A stretch of DNA of 64,000 nucleotides from Bacteroidales bacterium UBA6360 (lineage in GTDB: Bacteria > Bacteroidota > Bacteroidia > Bacteroidales > UBA932). A program made the translations under genes and the position numbers. The notes under the pieces are model-generated. The model ran no database searches and was not told where the DNA came from. It saw only the letters and a list, made by a program, of their open reading frames with translations. This document shows positions 1 to 7,729 of the stretch, one piece after another. The DNA is taken from NCBI GenBank assembly GCA_002440085.1, contig DJRM01000046.1, positions 7,329 to 71,328 on the forward strand. The letters run 5' to 3'. Within the stretch, counting starts at the first letter, position 1. Each line of letters begins with the position of its first letter.

Positions 1-496
1 CCTCCTGCTCGATAGGGTTCTGAGTTGCCATCACAAGGAACGGCTCCGGGAGCTTGAAGGTCTCGTCTCCGATGGTAACCTGACGCTCCTGCATGGCTTC
101 GAGAAGCGCGGACTGAACCTTTGCCGGAGAACGGTTAATCTCATCCGCAAGCACGAAATTCGCGAAAATCGGGCCTTTGCGAATCTGGAACTGCTCTGAC
201 TTCTGCGAATATATCATTGTTCCGAGCACATCCGCAGGGAGCAGGTCAGGAGTGAACTGGATTCGGCTGAACTTCGCGTCCACGGCAGAAGCGAGAGTAT
301 TGATTGCCAAAGTCTTGGCCAATCCAGGGACACCTTCAAGAAGTATGTGCCCGTTTGCGAGAAGTCCGATGAGAAGGTTCTCGACGAGCTGTTTCTGCCC
401 CACGATGACCTTGTTCATCTCCATCGAGAGAATGTCAACGAATGAACTTTCCCTCTGGATGCGGTCGTTCAGTTCCTTAATGTTTACACTATCCAT
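1..496 (-). CDS. MoxR-family AAA+ ATPase, N-terminal part (cut by window edge)
   Basis: The frame opens with ATG at 494-496 and stays open to base 1, so only about the first 165 residues are present. It shows the MoxR/RavA-type ATPase core: Walker A GVPGLAKT near residue 55 and Walker B VLADEINR near residue 115, followed by SPAKVQSALLEAMQERQV, a conserved stretch of this family. MoxR ATPases act as chaperone-like remodelers and are usually encoded with DUF58 and von Willebrand A (BatA/B type) proteins, which would lie left of the window. The start lies about 20 bp from a 133-bp repeat element that occupies its upstream region. Family assignment is firm; the specific client is unknown. Confidence 0.93.
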   Translation of the reverse strand, partial: MDSVNIKELNDRIQRESSFVDILSMEMNKVIVGQKQLVENLLIGLLANGHILLEGVPGLAKTLAINTLASAVDAKFSRIQFTPDLLPADVLGTMIYSQKSEQFQIRKGPIFANFVLADEINRSPAKVQSALLEAMQERQVTIGDETFKLPEPFLVMATQNPIEQE

Positions 497-515
497 ATCT
501 ATTTGTTTTTTAATA

Positions 516-648
516 TCTTTTTGGTCTACATTCGATTTCATCGCCACTTTTCTGCGTTCGACATAGCTCAAGCAAGCTTGGCTCTGCTCTCACTTATCGA
601 AAAGGTTCGTCTTCTCATCGGTCACATACGCCCGGTATGCTCCCTCTT
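516..648 (-). repeat. Dispersed upstream element, copy 1
   Basis: This stretch matches 18393-18527 in the same orientation relative to the following minus-strand gene. The core (about 65 bases around 538-600) differs by one substitution and one single-base indel. On the minus strand it begins with a small hairpin (arms 635-639 and 625-629), then passes through an imperfect hairpin around AAGCAAGCTT and ends in an A-rich run just before the moxR-like start. The first hairpin keeps pairing in both copies despite sequence change. No transposase, terminal repeats or target duplication are visible. Confidence 0.85.
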
Positions 649-661
649 CCAAAACTTTGCA

Positions 662-669
662 TATCTTTG
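662..669 (+). promoter_or_regulatory. -7 box of truA
   Basis: TATCTTTG matches the Bacteroidetes -7 consensus TAnnTTTG and lies 15 bases before the truA ATG. This implies a very short leader and supports the internal ATG at 685. No clear -33 TTTG is seen at 19 bp. Confidence 0.65.
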
Positions 670-684
670 CACAAAATTGAAAAC

Positions 685-1482
685 ATGCACTATATACTTA
701 CCTTATCATATAGAGGAGCCGGGCTGAGCGGCTGGCAGGTTCAGAACAACGCCGTGACTGTCCAGGGAGAACTTGACAGGGCTCTCGGGATTCTTTTCAG
801 GACTCCAGTACAGACGACCGGAGCCGGAAGAACCGACACCGGAGTCAACGCCGTGAACTATGTCTGCGACTTTGAAACTCCGGAGCCACTCCATCTGACA
901 AAGCAAGATTTCTTATACAAAATAAATGCCATCACAAGAAAGGAAATCGTAGTCCACGACATCTGCGCCGAGGGCGAATGCGGGTTCATGACATCCGGTG
1001 AATATCCCTTTAATTCAAGGTTTTCCGCGAAGTCGAGAGTTTACCGCTATTTTCTCCACAGCGCAAAGGATCCGTTCGCCGAAGGCTTCTCATGGAGATG
1101 CCCGTGGCCGCTCGATGTCGACCAGATGAACAGGGCGGCGACTCTGCTGCTCGGAGAGCACGACTTCAGCTGCTTCGAGAAGGTCGGGGGAGGCAATGCA
1201 ACAAGCGTCTGCAACGTGCTCCGGGCGGAATGGGCACGCTACGCCCCCGGTCACGTGGCACAGCTCGGCTTCCCCGACGACGGGAACTATCTCGTCTTCA
1301 CGATTGAGGCGAACCGCTTCCTCCGCAATATGGTCAGAGCCATCGTGGGCACCCTCGTCGACGTCGGACGCGGACGTCGCAGCGCGGATTCCGTCGCCTC
1401 CCTCATAGCCTCCGGAAAACGAAGCGATGCCGGAGAGTCTGTCCCCGGCACCGCTTTGTTTCTTAGTAAAATTATTTACTGA
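685..1482 (+). CDS. truA: tRNA pseudouridine(38-40) synthase TruA
   Basis: The 265-residue product isomerises uridines 38-40 in the anticodon arm of tRNAs. It carries the TruA signature AGRTDTGVNAVN, whose Asp is the catalytic nucleophile, and the C-terminal FLRNMVRAIVGTLVDVGRG typical of the family. The ATG at 685 was chosen because an upstream in-frame ATG at 637 lies before the -7 promoter box at 662-669, and the family starts with a short strand like HYILTLSYRG. The last 11 bases overlap the end of the convergent stomatin-like gene. Length is normal. Confidence 0.95.
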   Translation: MHYILTLSYRGAGLSGWQVQNNAVTVQGELDRALGILFRTPVQTTGAGRTDTGVNAVNYVCDFETPEPLHLTKQDFLYKINAITRKEIVVHDICAEGECGFMTSGEYPFNSRFSAKSRVYRYFLHSAKDPFAEGFSWRCPWPLDVDQMNRAATLLLGEHDFSCFEKVGGGNATSVCNVLRAEWARYAPGHVAQLGFPDDGNYLVFTIEANRFLRNMVRAIVGTLVDVGRGRRSADSVASLIASGKRSDAGESVPGTALFLSKIIY

Positions 1483-2458
1483 AAATATCTTTGATGCTGC
1501 CCAGCGAAGAAAGCATATTGGAAGCCTCGTAAGGCAGATAGACAGTCTTGTTGTCCTTGCCGCTGACCATCTCCTTTAGAGTATCGATGTACTTGACTGC
1601 CAGCATATAGGCGGCAGGGTCGGTTTTCGCGGAAGTGACCGCCTCGGCAACGAGCCTGATTGCATTGGCCTCGGCCTCAGCCTGAAGCACCTTGGCCTTC
1701 GCCTCACCCTCGGCACGGAGAATCTGCGCGGTCTTCTCGGCCTCGGCATTGTTGATTTCGGAAGCCTTGTCACCCTCGGACTTGAGAATCGCCGACTTCT
1801 TCTCGCCCTCGGCACGGAGAATCTCCGCACGCCTCATACGCTCGGCCTGCATCTGCATCTCCATTGACTCGCGCACGCTGTCCGGCGGAGTAATATCCTG
1901 AAGTTCAACGCGGTTCACCTTCACGCCCCACTTGTTCGTGGCATCGTCAAGCACGGCACGAAGCTTCGAGTTGATGGTGTCGCGGGACGTTAGCGTCTCG
2001 TCCAGTTCAAGCTCGCCGATGACGTTACGAAGGGTCGTCTGAGTGAGCTTCTCGATTGCGTTAGGTAGGTTGTCAATCTCATAGACGGACTTCTTCGCGT
2101 CGACAATCTGGAAATAAAGCAGCGCATTTATCTGCGTGCTGACATTATCCTTTGTAATCACCGTCTGCTTCGGAAAGTCATAGACCTGCTCGCGGAGGTC
2201 AATCACAGAAGAATTTGTCATCTTAACGATAGGCTCTCCCCCAAACGCCGAAGTCACGACCTTGCGCGAAGTCACGACCTTGGCCTTGTCGATGATAGGC
2301 CAGATAATCTGGATTCCCGGGCTGAGCACGCGGTCAAACTTTCCGAGCCTCTCGACGACGCGGGTTTCCGACTGCGGGATAATCTTTATACCCCGAAGGA
2401 TGTAAATCACGACGATGGCCGCGATTACAATGAGAACGATTGTTCCGGCTGACAACAT
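1472..2458 (-). CDS. qmcA: SPFH/stomatin-like membrane protein (QmcA type)
   Basis: A 328-residue protein with one N-terminal membrane helix (residues about 5-22), a Band 7/SPFH domain (about 25-190, with the typical GKFDRVLSPGIQIIWPIID opening) and a long Ala/Glu/Lys-rich coiled coil (about 195-275) built from repeats such as ILRAEGE. SPFH proteins form large ring or cage assemblies on membranes and often restrain FtsH-type proteases. It follows the NfeD-like gene by 82 bp in the same direction, and this pairing is the conserved NfeD-stomatin partnership. The 3' end overlaps truA by 11 bases. Confidence 0.93.
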   Translation of the reverse strand: MLSAGTIVLIVIAAIVVIYILRGIKIIPQSETRVVERLGKFDRVLSPGIQIIWPIIDKAKVVTSRKVVTSAFGGEPIVKMTNSSVIDLREQVYDFPKQTVITKDNVSTQINALLYFQIVDAKKSVYEIDNLPNAIEKLTQTTLRNVIGELELDETLTSRDTINSKLRAVLDDATNKWGVKVNRVELQDITPPDSVRESMEMQMQAERMRRAEILRAEGEKKSAILKSEGDKASEINNAEAEKTAQILRAEGEAKAKVLQAEAEANAIRLVAEAVTSAKTDPAAYMLAVKYIDTLKEMVSGKDNKTVYLPYEASNMLSSLGSIKDIFSK

Positions 2459-2540
2459 ATTCCGTAAATTTTAATTATGTGTATTTTCGTAATTTCGTGC
2501 ATATCACCGAAGTCATGCGAAATCGTCGTGAGGATAAACC

Positions 2541-3020
2541 CTAATCCGCGGACTCCGCCTTCTTTGTCCTGACAGTCAGGATTATGCTGTCGTAGGAAAC
2601 GATGATGACCTTTGCGCCGACCGGCACATCCTGCCTCGGCTCGTTGTCATCCTCCCGCGCGAGCACAGCCTGCCATTCGTCCCCGTCAATCTTCACGCGC
2701 CCCACATCCTCTGCCGGAATCATCTCAATCACAGTCGCCTCGCGTCCGATGAGACTTTCCATATTGGACTTGTAGCCGCCCTTGCGTTCAGCCCGTCTCG
2801 AAAGGACCTTCAGAGCAAACGGACGCACAAAGATGAATGAAAGCAGAGAGCCGACAACGAACAGCCCAATCTGCCAGTTCAACGTATCCGGCGCAATCGC
2901 AGCCAGCACACAGCTGAAAAGACAACCTATCGAAAGGCAGGCCGCCGCAAAGCCGGGAGTGAAAATTTCCACAAGAAACAGCAGCAGAGCCGCCAACATC
3001 CAGATAAGCCAAAGATCCAT
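2541..3020 (-). CDS. NfeD-family membrane protein (short form)
   Basis: A 159-residue protein. Three closely packed hydrophobic helices span roughly residues 3-66, and a soluble C-terminal OB-fold-like domain (about 88-155) includes GREATVIEMIPAEDVGRVKIDG. This is the short NfeD1b-type form without the ClpP-like protease domain. NfeD proteins bind the SPFH partner encoded next door and are thought to act in membrane domain organisation. It is first gene of the pair, with a -7 box at 3055-3062. Confidence 0.9.
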   Translation of the reverse strand: MDLWLIWMLAALLLFLVEIFTPGFAAACLSIGCLFSCVLAAIAPDTLNWQIGLFVVGSLLSFIFVRPFALKVLSRRAERKGGYKSNMESLIGREATVIEMIPAEDVGRVKIDGDEWQAVLAREDDNEPRQDVPVGAKVIIVSYDSIILTVRTKKAESAD

Positions 3021-3054
3021 AGCTTCAGTTTTTTATTACCGTTCAAAAATCTTT

Positions 3055-3062
3055 CAAAGATA
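3055..3062 (-). promoter_or_regulatory. -7 box of the nfeD-qmcA operon
   Basis: On the minus strand TATCTTTG matches TAnnTTTG and lies 34 bases before the NfeD start, in the short gap after the nuclease gene. Confidence 0.6.
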
Positions 3063-3071
3063 CAAAAAATT

Positions 3072-4304
3072 TTACCATGAAACGGTGCCTCCGGAAGTAA
3101 AGTCTTCTATGGTCATGCCGCTCGGCGATGTCTTCGTGCCGGCAATGGCGGCGAGTCCGGGCCAGTCGCTGATGCTGTAGCTGTCCTTCACGCCCTCCGG
3201 AGCCAGCGGAAAGAAGCTGAACTCATTGCCGATTTTCTTCTCGATCTCGGAGACGGAATAAATGTAGTCGGCGAGCGGAGGGAGGGTTGTCTTCGTCTCA
3301 CCTGTCCAACTCTGTGGAAACCAGAAGCCTATTGCCATCACTTCGTTTGCAGAACACTGCCATATAGGCTTCCCGGTTTTGCCGTTTTTTGTTCGTAAGA
3401 CTATCTTATAGCGAGCCTTAGGCATCACACATTCCTTAGACTTTTCTGACTTATCGCGTCCTGACACCGCATCGAAGAGCTTCCATTCATCATTATCATA
3501 CCAACACCCAACAACAACATACACAGTATCATCACACCTCCATTTATTCGGAAGTATATTTTCTATCATACCCCAATGGCTGTCGCCATCCACATCAACA
3601 TTCTCATACAGCTCCGGTGCTATATTCGTCGGATAGAATGTCTGTTCGTTCAGTTCAAACAATTTGTTCCAAGAACCGGCTCCACGTTCTGCAGAGCGCA
3701 TGAGATGCCCCCTTGTCGTATATTTACCTGTAGGCACTCCGGACCAATACTGATACTTGTCACTCGGACTCTTCAAGTCATCCTTACTTACAGTCCCCCA
3801 TGGCCAATCTGCCCAATCGGAAGCATATATTATGGATTGTTCCCCTTCTCCGAAGGCTGGGTCGGGACGCCAAGGGTCTGGCTTCGGACGGGTGTAGCCT
3901 CCTTCCCAATATATTTCGTGACAAGGGTAAGCCACCCACATCGGATTGTGACGGCGGATGTCGTAGCAGGCCTCGTAGTTGCGAACTTCCTTTTTTGTCT
4001 CGTAGGTCGTACCGCGATGATCGACATATTTGTAGTCGGCACTCGCCTTTACCGTCCGAGGACGCTCGATGTAGTCTTTCAAGACCGGTTCGGGATCCGG
4101 TTCGGGGTCCGGTTCCGGATCGGGGTCTGGATTGGGATCCGGGTCTGGGTCTGGGTCTGGATCGGGGTCTGGATTGTCCTCGCCGCCCTCGTCCCCGCCA
4201 GGTTTTTCAGTATTGACGCTCCCCGGGAGTATTTCTGGCTCGCATGATGGCAGTCCCAAAACGATGACCGCGGCCAAAACGAGATATAAAGGTAATCTTC
4301 TCAT
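3072..4304 (-). CDS. NUC1-type DNA/RNA non-specific endonuclease lipoprotein
   Basis: A 410-residue secreted lipoprotein. The signal peptide ends in LGLPSC with lipidated Cys21. A low-complexity linker of Asp-Pro/Glu-Pro repeats runs from about residue 45 to 74, which suggests a stalk holding the enzyme off the membrane. The nuclease domain (about 90-400) has the beta-beta-alpha metal signature TTRGHLM at 196-202 (His200 as general base) and TNIAPEL at 226-232, followed by W244 and WGMIE. In the classical family an Asn lies four residues before this Trp; here that place is Gly, so Asn235 or Asp241 may supply the metal ligand. The likely role is digestion of external nucleic acids for nutrition or competition. 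It has its own -7 box at 4334-4341. Confidence 0.85.
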   Translation of the reverse strand: MRRLPLYLVLAAVIVLGLPSCEPEILPGSVNTEKPGGDEGGEDNPDPDPDPDPDPDPNPDPDPEPDPEPDPEPVLKDYIERPRTVKASADYKYVDHRGTTYETKKEVRNYEACYDIRRHNPMWVAYPCHEIYWEGGYTRPKPDPWRPDPAFGEGEQSIIYASDWADWPWGTVSKDDLKSPSDKYQYWSGVPTGKYTTRGHLMRSAERGAGSWNKLFELNEQTFYPTNIAPELYENVDVDGDSHWGMIENILPNKWRCDDTVYVVVGCWYDNDEWKLFDAVSGRDKSEKSKECVMPKARYKIVLRTKNGKTGKPIWQCSANEVMAIGFWFPQSWTGETKTTLPPLADYIYSVSEIEKKIGNEFSFFPLAPEGVKDSYSISDWPGLAAIAGTKTSPSGMTIEDFTSGGTVSW

Positions 4305-4333
4305 TGTTCGTCAGTATTATTGTCTGATGGGAA

Positions 4334-4341
4334 CAAAGTTA
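4334..4341 (-). promoter_or_regulatory. -7 box of the nuclease gene
   Basis: TAACTTTG on the minus strand, 29 bases before the ATG at 4304, between the stop of the upstream lipoprotein gene and this start. It fits the TAnnTTTG consensus. Confidence 0.6.
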
Positions 4342-4357
4342 CAAATTTTGCCGAACA

Positions 4358-6481
4358 TTACCAGTTGGTGTGAGTTTTCGAGAAGTCTTCGATTGAGAGG
4401 GCGGAATTATTAGCCGATATGGTCAAGACAAAACTATATGGCCCATACAGTCCATCCTCTCCGTCGCCAATAACAAGGGAACTACTGAATTCTATTTTTC
4501 CTATCGCCTTGTCATATAGGCCTAATGGAAAATCATCCTTGGAAGCCGAGGTGTTAAGCGTAGCGTAGCATCCGAAACGAAGGGGAGATGCGAACCCATT
4601 ATAGAGAGTATTATATATTCCCATATCATTCATTTCGTAAAGTATATCAACGGCCGAAGCGTCACGGGCATCAATTATTGTCATATAGTCGCCTTGTTTG
4701 TCCACGAAAGAAACGTTCTGCAGTTCAGAGTTTCCCTTGAAAAGATTCTCAATGACAAATACATCCATTCCCGGGACTTTCTTTATCGTCAGATTGCTGA
4801 AAGTCATAGCTGCAAGAGCCGGGGAAATCTTATTAAATGCCCAGAACAAGTCAGTCTCGACCATGCCAGACTCCGAAACAGTCTCAAGCACGGTAGTTTC
4901 CGGATTGAATATATAGCAGTCAGTAGTGACGTCCTTCCTGACGATTGTTTCCATACCCGTTGAAGATGTCGCGACGACAAGTATAACATAGTCCGTGAGC
5001 GGTGAACGATTCCACCAATTCCATTCACATCCTTCGGCATTCGCCTGTGCAATCTGTTCTGCGTCCAAAGGCTTTCCATATTCCTTCATGATTTCAGAAT
5101 CGCTCTTGCCCATGGAATCATACGCTTCTTTCGTGAAGAGCCATACGGAAACGTTCGGAGCATCGGATGTGAGCCTTGCATGAATCTCATTGTAAGTAAT
5201 CGATTCTATGGCAACGTCCAGAGCCGGTGCCGGGCCAGTAGCCGCTGATGTAGTGACGTCAAGAATGGCACACGTTCCGACCCCCTCACCACCTGAACAA
5301 TATTGGGCAATAACTTTATATGAAGTCTCGGCCGCAATCGCCACCATATTTCCCGTAGTGTTTCTCGCCGTCCCAAAATTCATCACGAAATCGCCACCGT
5401 CGTGAGTTTGGTTCATTGTTGCATTCAATAATGCCGAAGCAAGTTCCTGCTCCTCCCAACCGTTATTACGAAATTCTTCCCACGCGGAAGAGAACACGGC
5501 GACATAACGCACAGAAACGCCTTCTTCAGTTGAAGCATTAACCGAAATTGAAACAGGAGAAGGTTCGCCTGCCGTCAAATCTATCTTCTTAGAGGCCTTA
5601 TACTCAAGAGGCTCCATTTCCTTAACCTCGCTCCGTTCTACGGAGAACGCATCTGTCTTTGTACGAGCAAACACATTACCAGCAGTGTCTTCGGCAACTA
5701 TGCTGATTCCTGCCTCGTCAGTGAATGGCGCTGTGACAAAATAGAACCAGGTCGGAGTAGAGGAAAGGACGGCCGACTGCTGCGCATCACATGTCAACCG
5801 TACAAAACTGCGCATATAATTGTTATATTTTTCGTCGAAAACAGCTCCAGGATAATTTCCCGTGCGAATCTGCTCCTCGGATAATTTCAGCAGACCGCTT
5901 ATCGCCTGCCCACCATTGGCTTTCAGAATAACGCGTGATATCGCCTCGCCATTTCCAGTAAGTCCAACCTTGACAACGGAACCGAGGTTATAAAATTTGA
6001 TATCCGTGCCTGTGCTATAGCCAACCATAGGGTTAGTAAACGGTGCGAATGTATCTGTAAAATAATGCTGGTACGGATATAGATACACACTGTACCAATT
6101 GACACCGCCATCCTCATAGAAATCATACTGAGGCCCGAAATCTTCCTCTGTTCCGGACTCGGCACCTTTCACATAAACAGCATAGTACTCGTCCGCCTTT
6201 TCCACGTTTTCGACTGTCGCGACTGCCGGGTTTTCGGGGTCAATGGCAACAGCATAAACTGTATGGTTTATCACGACTTTGTCGCCCTCTGACCAGAGGA
6301 CGGTCTTGTCGTCCTTGAGAGAAGTCTTGGTTCCCGGAGCCGAGAGGTGAAGGGTTACTGTTTCAACGGCAGGGTGTGCCGGAATGAGGTTTTCCACAGG
6401 TTCCTTGGCGCAGGACAAGACCAAGGGAAGTGCCAGAGCCGTTGCCAAGGCACTCGCGGCATAGGATTTCAACGTCTTCAT
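4358..6481 (-). CDS. Large surface lipoprotein with fimbrillin-like N-terminus
   Basis: A 707-residue protein of unknown function. The signal peptide ends in LPLVLSC (Cys24) followed by AKEPVE. Residues 40-75 (including GTKTSLKDD and VLWSEGDKV) are typical of the N-terminal strand region of Bacteroidales fimbrillin-like lipoproteins, with a T-K-T motif at 51-53. The remainder is beta-rich. Residues about 300-420 and 425-520 look like two immunoglobulin/fibronectin-like modules, each ending with a V-x-T-(T/D) linker. No catalytic motif was seen. It probably sits on the cell surface. It is a single gene with its own promoter (-7 box at 6529-6536). Confidence 0.8.
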   Translation of the reverse strand: MKTLKSYAASALATALALPLVLSCAKEPVENLIPAHPAVETVTLHLSAPGTKTSLKDDKTVLWSEGDKVVINHTVYAVAIDPENPAVATVENVEKADEYYAVYVKGAESGTEEDFGPQYDFYEDGGVNWYSVYLYPYQHYFTDTFAPFTNPMVGYSTGTDIKFYNLGSVVKVGLTGNGEAISRVILKANGGQAISGLLKLSEEQIRTGNYPGAVFDEKYNNYMRSFVRLTCDAQQSAVLSSTPTWFYFVTAPFTDEAGISIVAEDTAGNVFARTKTDAFSVERSEVKEMEPLEYKASKKIDLTAGEPSPVSISVNASTEEGVSVRYVAVFSSAWEEFRNNGWEEQELASALLNATMNQTHDGGDFVMNFGTARNTTGNMVAIAAETSYKVIAQYCSGGEGVGTCAILDVTTSAATGPAPALDVAIESITYNEIHARLTSDAPNVSVWLFTKEAYDSMGKSDSEIMKEYGKPLDAEQIAQANAEGCEWNWWNRSPLTDYVILVVATSSTGMETIVRKDVTTDCYIFNPETTVLETVSESGMVETDLFWAFNKISPALAAMTFSNLTIKKVPGMDVFVIENLFKGNSELQNVSFVDKQGDYMTIIDARDASAVDILYEMNDMGIYNTLYNGFASPLRFGCYATLNTSASKDDFPLGLYDKAIGKIEFSSSLVIGDGEDGLYGPYSFVLTISANNSALSIEDFSKTHTNW

Positions 6482-6528
6482 TGTTATGATTATTTTTTAA
6501 GTTTGCAGGTTAATTTCCTATAGTTCCG

Positions 6529-6536
6529 CAAATATA
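6529..6536 (-). promoter_or_regulatory. -7 box of the large lipoprotein gene, with C6 tract in the spacer
   Basis: TATATTTG on the minus strand, 47 bases before the ATG. A run of six C (6547-6552 on the plus strand) lies upstream of it in the probable -33/-7 spacer, and a GTTG (6558-6561) may be the -33 box at a spacing of about 21. Confidence 0.55.
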
Positions 6537-6608
6537 GGCAATTTATCCCCCCGCCGCCAACTTTTTTTTCACTTTTTAAAGGCTCGGAATGTTTCAAAAA
6601 CGAAAAAA

Positions 6609-6639
6609 CAGGTTCCGAAGACAGAAACTTCAGAACCTG
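6609..6639 (-). terminator. Rho-independent terminator of the rplM-tsf operon
   Basis: CAGGTTC/GAACCTG arms enclose a second paired block GAAG/CTTC around a 7-base loop. On the minus strand the hairpin is followed by TTTTTTCG and TTTTTG. It lies about 220 bases beyond the tsf stop, so the mRNA carries a long 3' UTR that contains the repeat at 6670-6850. It also closes the 375-base gap 6482-6856, which holds no gene. Confidence 0.8.
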
Positions 6640-6669
6640 CTAATTATAAAACTTGAATATGAAATTGAA

Positions 6670-6850
6670 TAAAAAGATGGAGTACAAGGCGTCCGGTGAA
6701 GCTTTTCGTTAAGCCATCTGTGCAGTCCAAGTCTACTTGAGACTGCCGTGGCGAGAAAAGGTCGCATCAGCGAACGTAAAACCGCAGCAACCTTATGGTT
6801 GTGAGGATTTTAGCAAGACGGGCAACGCAGTAATCCGCTTTTTATTCGAT
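6670..6850 (+). repeat. Gene-3'-end repeat element, copy A
   Basis: The element runs from AAAAAGATGGAGTACAAGGCG to GCAACGCAG...CCGCTTTTTATTCG, with the central block AGCAACCTTATGGTTGTG then AGGATTT. The same three blocks in the same order occur on the minus strand at 48656-48764, and the right part recurs at 48787-48868. The AACCTTATGGTT core is a palindrome-like hairpin. This copy is longer because of extra bases between the first and central blocks. It ends within a few bases of the tsf stop codon. Confidence 0.75.
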
Positions 6851-6856
6851 TTCTAT

Positions 6857-7693
6857 TTAGTCGCTGAGGGAGAAACGCTTGAATGTAAGCACCTGTGCCT
6901 CCTTGTCAGCCTTGGCGAGGACATCCTTAACGGCTTCCTTGCCGTCGCCCATCTGGTAGGCCTGGTCGAGGAGAGTGTTCTCCTTGAAGAACTTGCCGAG
7001 CTTGCCCTTCGCAATCTGCTCAAGCATAGCCTCCGGCTTTCCGGCCATTTTCGGGTCTTCCTTCATCTGCTCCTTATAGAGCTGCATCTCCTTGGCAACG
7101 ACCTCGGCCGGGCAGTCCTTCTCGGAAACTGAAACAGGGTTCATCGTGGCAACCTGAATTGCGATGCCCCTTGCGATTTCAGGATCAACCGCCTTGCTGA
7201 AGCCGACCACTGAAGCCACCTTGCCGTTGTGGTGAACGTATGCTGCGGAGAACGGAGCGCTGATTGTCGCATAGTAGGCAACGACATGCTTCTCACCGGT
7301 CTTGCCTGTCTGCTCAGTAACGGCGGCCTCAACGGTCCTTCCGTCAGCGAGGACAACGCTCTTGAGAGCTTCTGCGTCCGCAGGGAAAGCCGCGATGGCA
7401 GCATCTGCGATGGCGTTTGCAAGAGCTTGGAACTCAGCGTTCTTTGACACGAAGTCAGTCTCGCATCCAAGGCATACGAGTATGGCCTTGTCTCCGTCGA
7501 TGCGGGTGAGGACAGCGCCTTCGGTGGTTTCCCTGTCCGCACGCTTTGCAGCAACGAGCTTGCCTTTCTCACGGATGATTTCCTGTGCGCGGTTGTAGTC
7601 GCCTTCAGCCTCGATGAGAGCCTTCTTGCAGTCCATCATTCCGGCACCGGTCATTTGACGCAATTTCATTACGTCAGCTGCTTTGATATCCAT
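6857..7693 (-). CDS. tsf: Translation elongation factor Ts
   Basis: The 278-residue product exchanges GDP for GTP on EF-Tu. It starts with a UBA-like domain, with the EF-Ts signature LRQMTGAGMMDCKKAL near residues 12-27, and continues through CLGCETDFVSKNAEF, a second conserved family segment. Length and order match EF-Ts. It is the last gene of the rplM-rpsI-rpsB-tsf operon, 36 bases after rpsB, and is followed by a long 3' UTR and a strong terminator. Confidence 0.97.
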   Translation of the reverse strand: MDIKAADVMKLRQMTGAGMMDCKKALIEAEGDYNRAQEIIREKGKLVAAKRADRETTEGAVLTRIDGDKAILVCLGCETDFVSKNAEFQALANAIADAAIAAFPADAEALKSVVLADGRTVEAAVTEQTGKTGEKHVVAYYATISAPFSAAYVHHNGKVASVVGFSKAVDPEIARGIAIQVATMNPVSVSEKDCPAEVVAKEMQLYKEQMKEDPKMAGKPEAMLEQIAKGKLGKFFKENTLLDQAYQMGDGKEAVKDVLAKADKEAQVLTFKRFSLSD

Positions 7694-7729
7694 TGTCTTG
7701 AATTTTAGATGTTAATGTTTTTTCGCAAA

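Noticed and set aside
4085..4180. Tandem GGATCCGG/GGGTCTGG-like repeats
   Set aside because: They encode the Asp-Pro/Glu-Pro linker of the nuclease and need no separate explanation, although copy number may vary.
6640..6856. Possible small gene downstream of tsf
   Set aside because: The plus-strand frame through here runs antisense into tsf; the stretch is better explained as a 3' UTR containing the repeat element.
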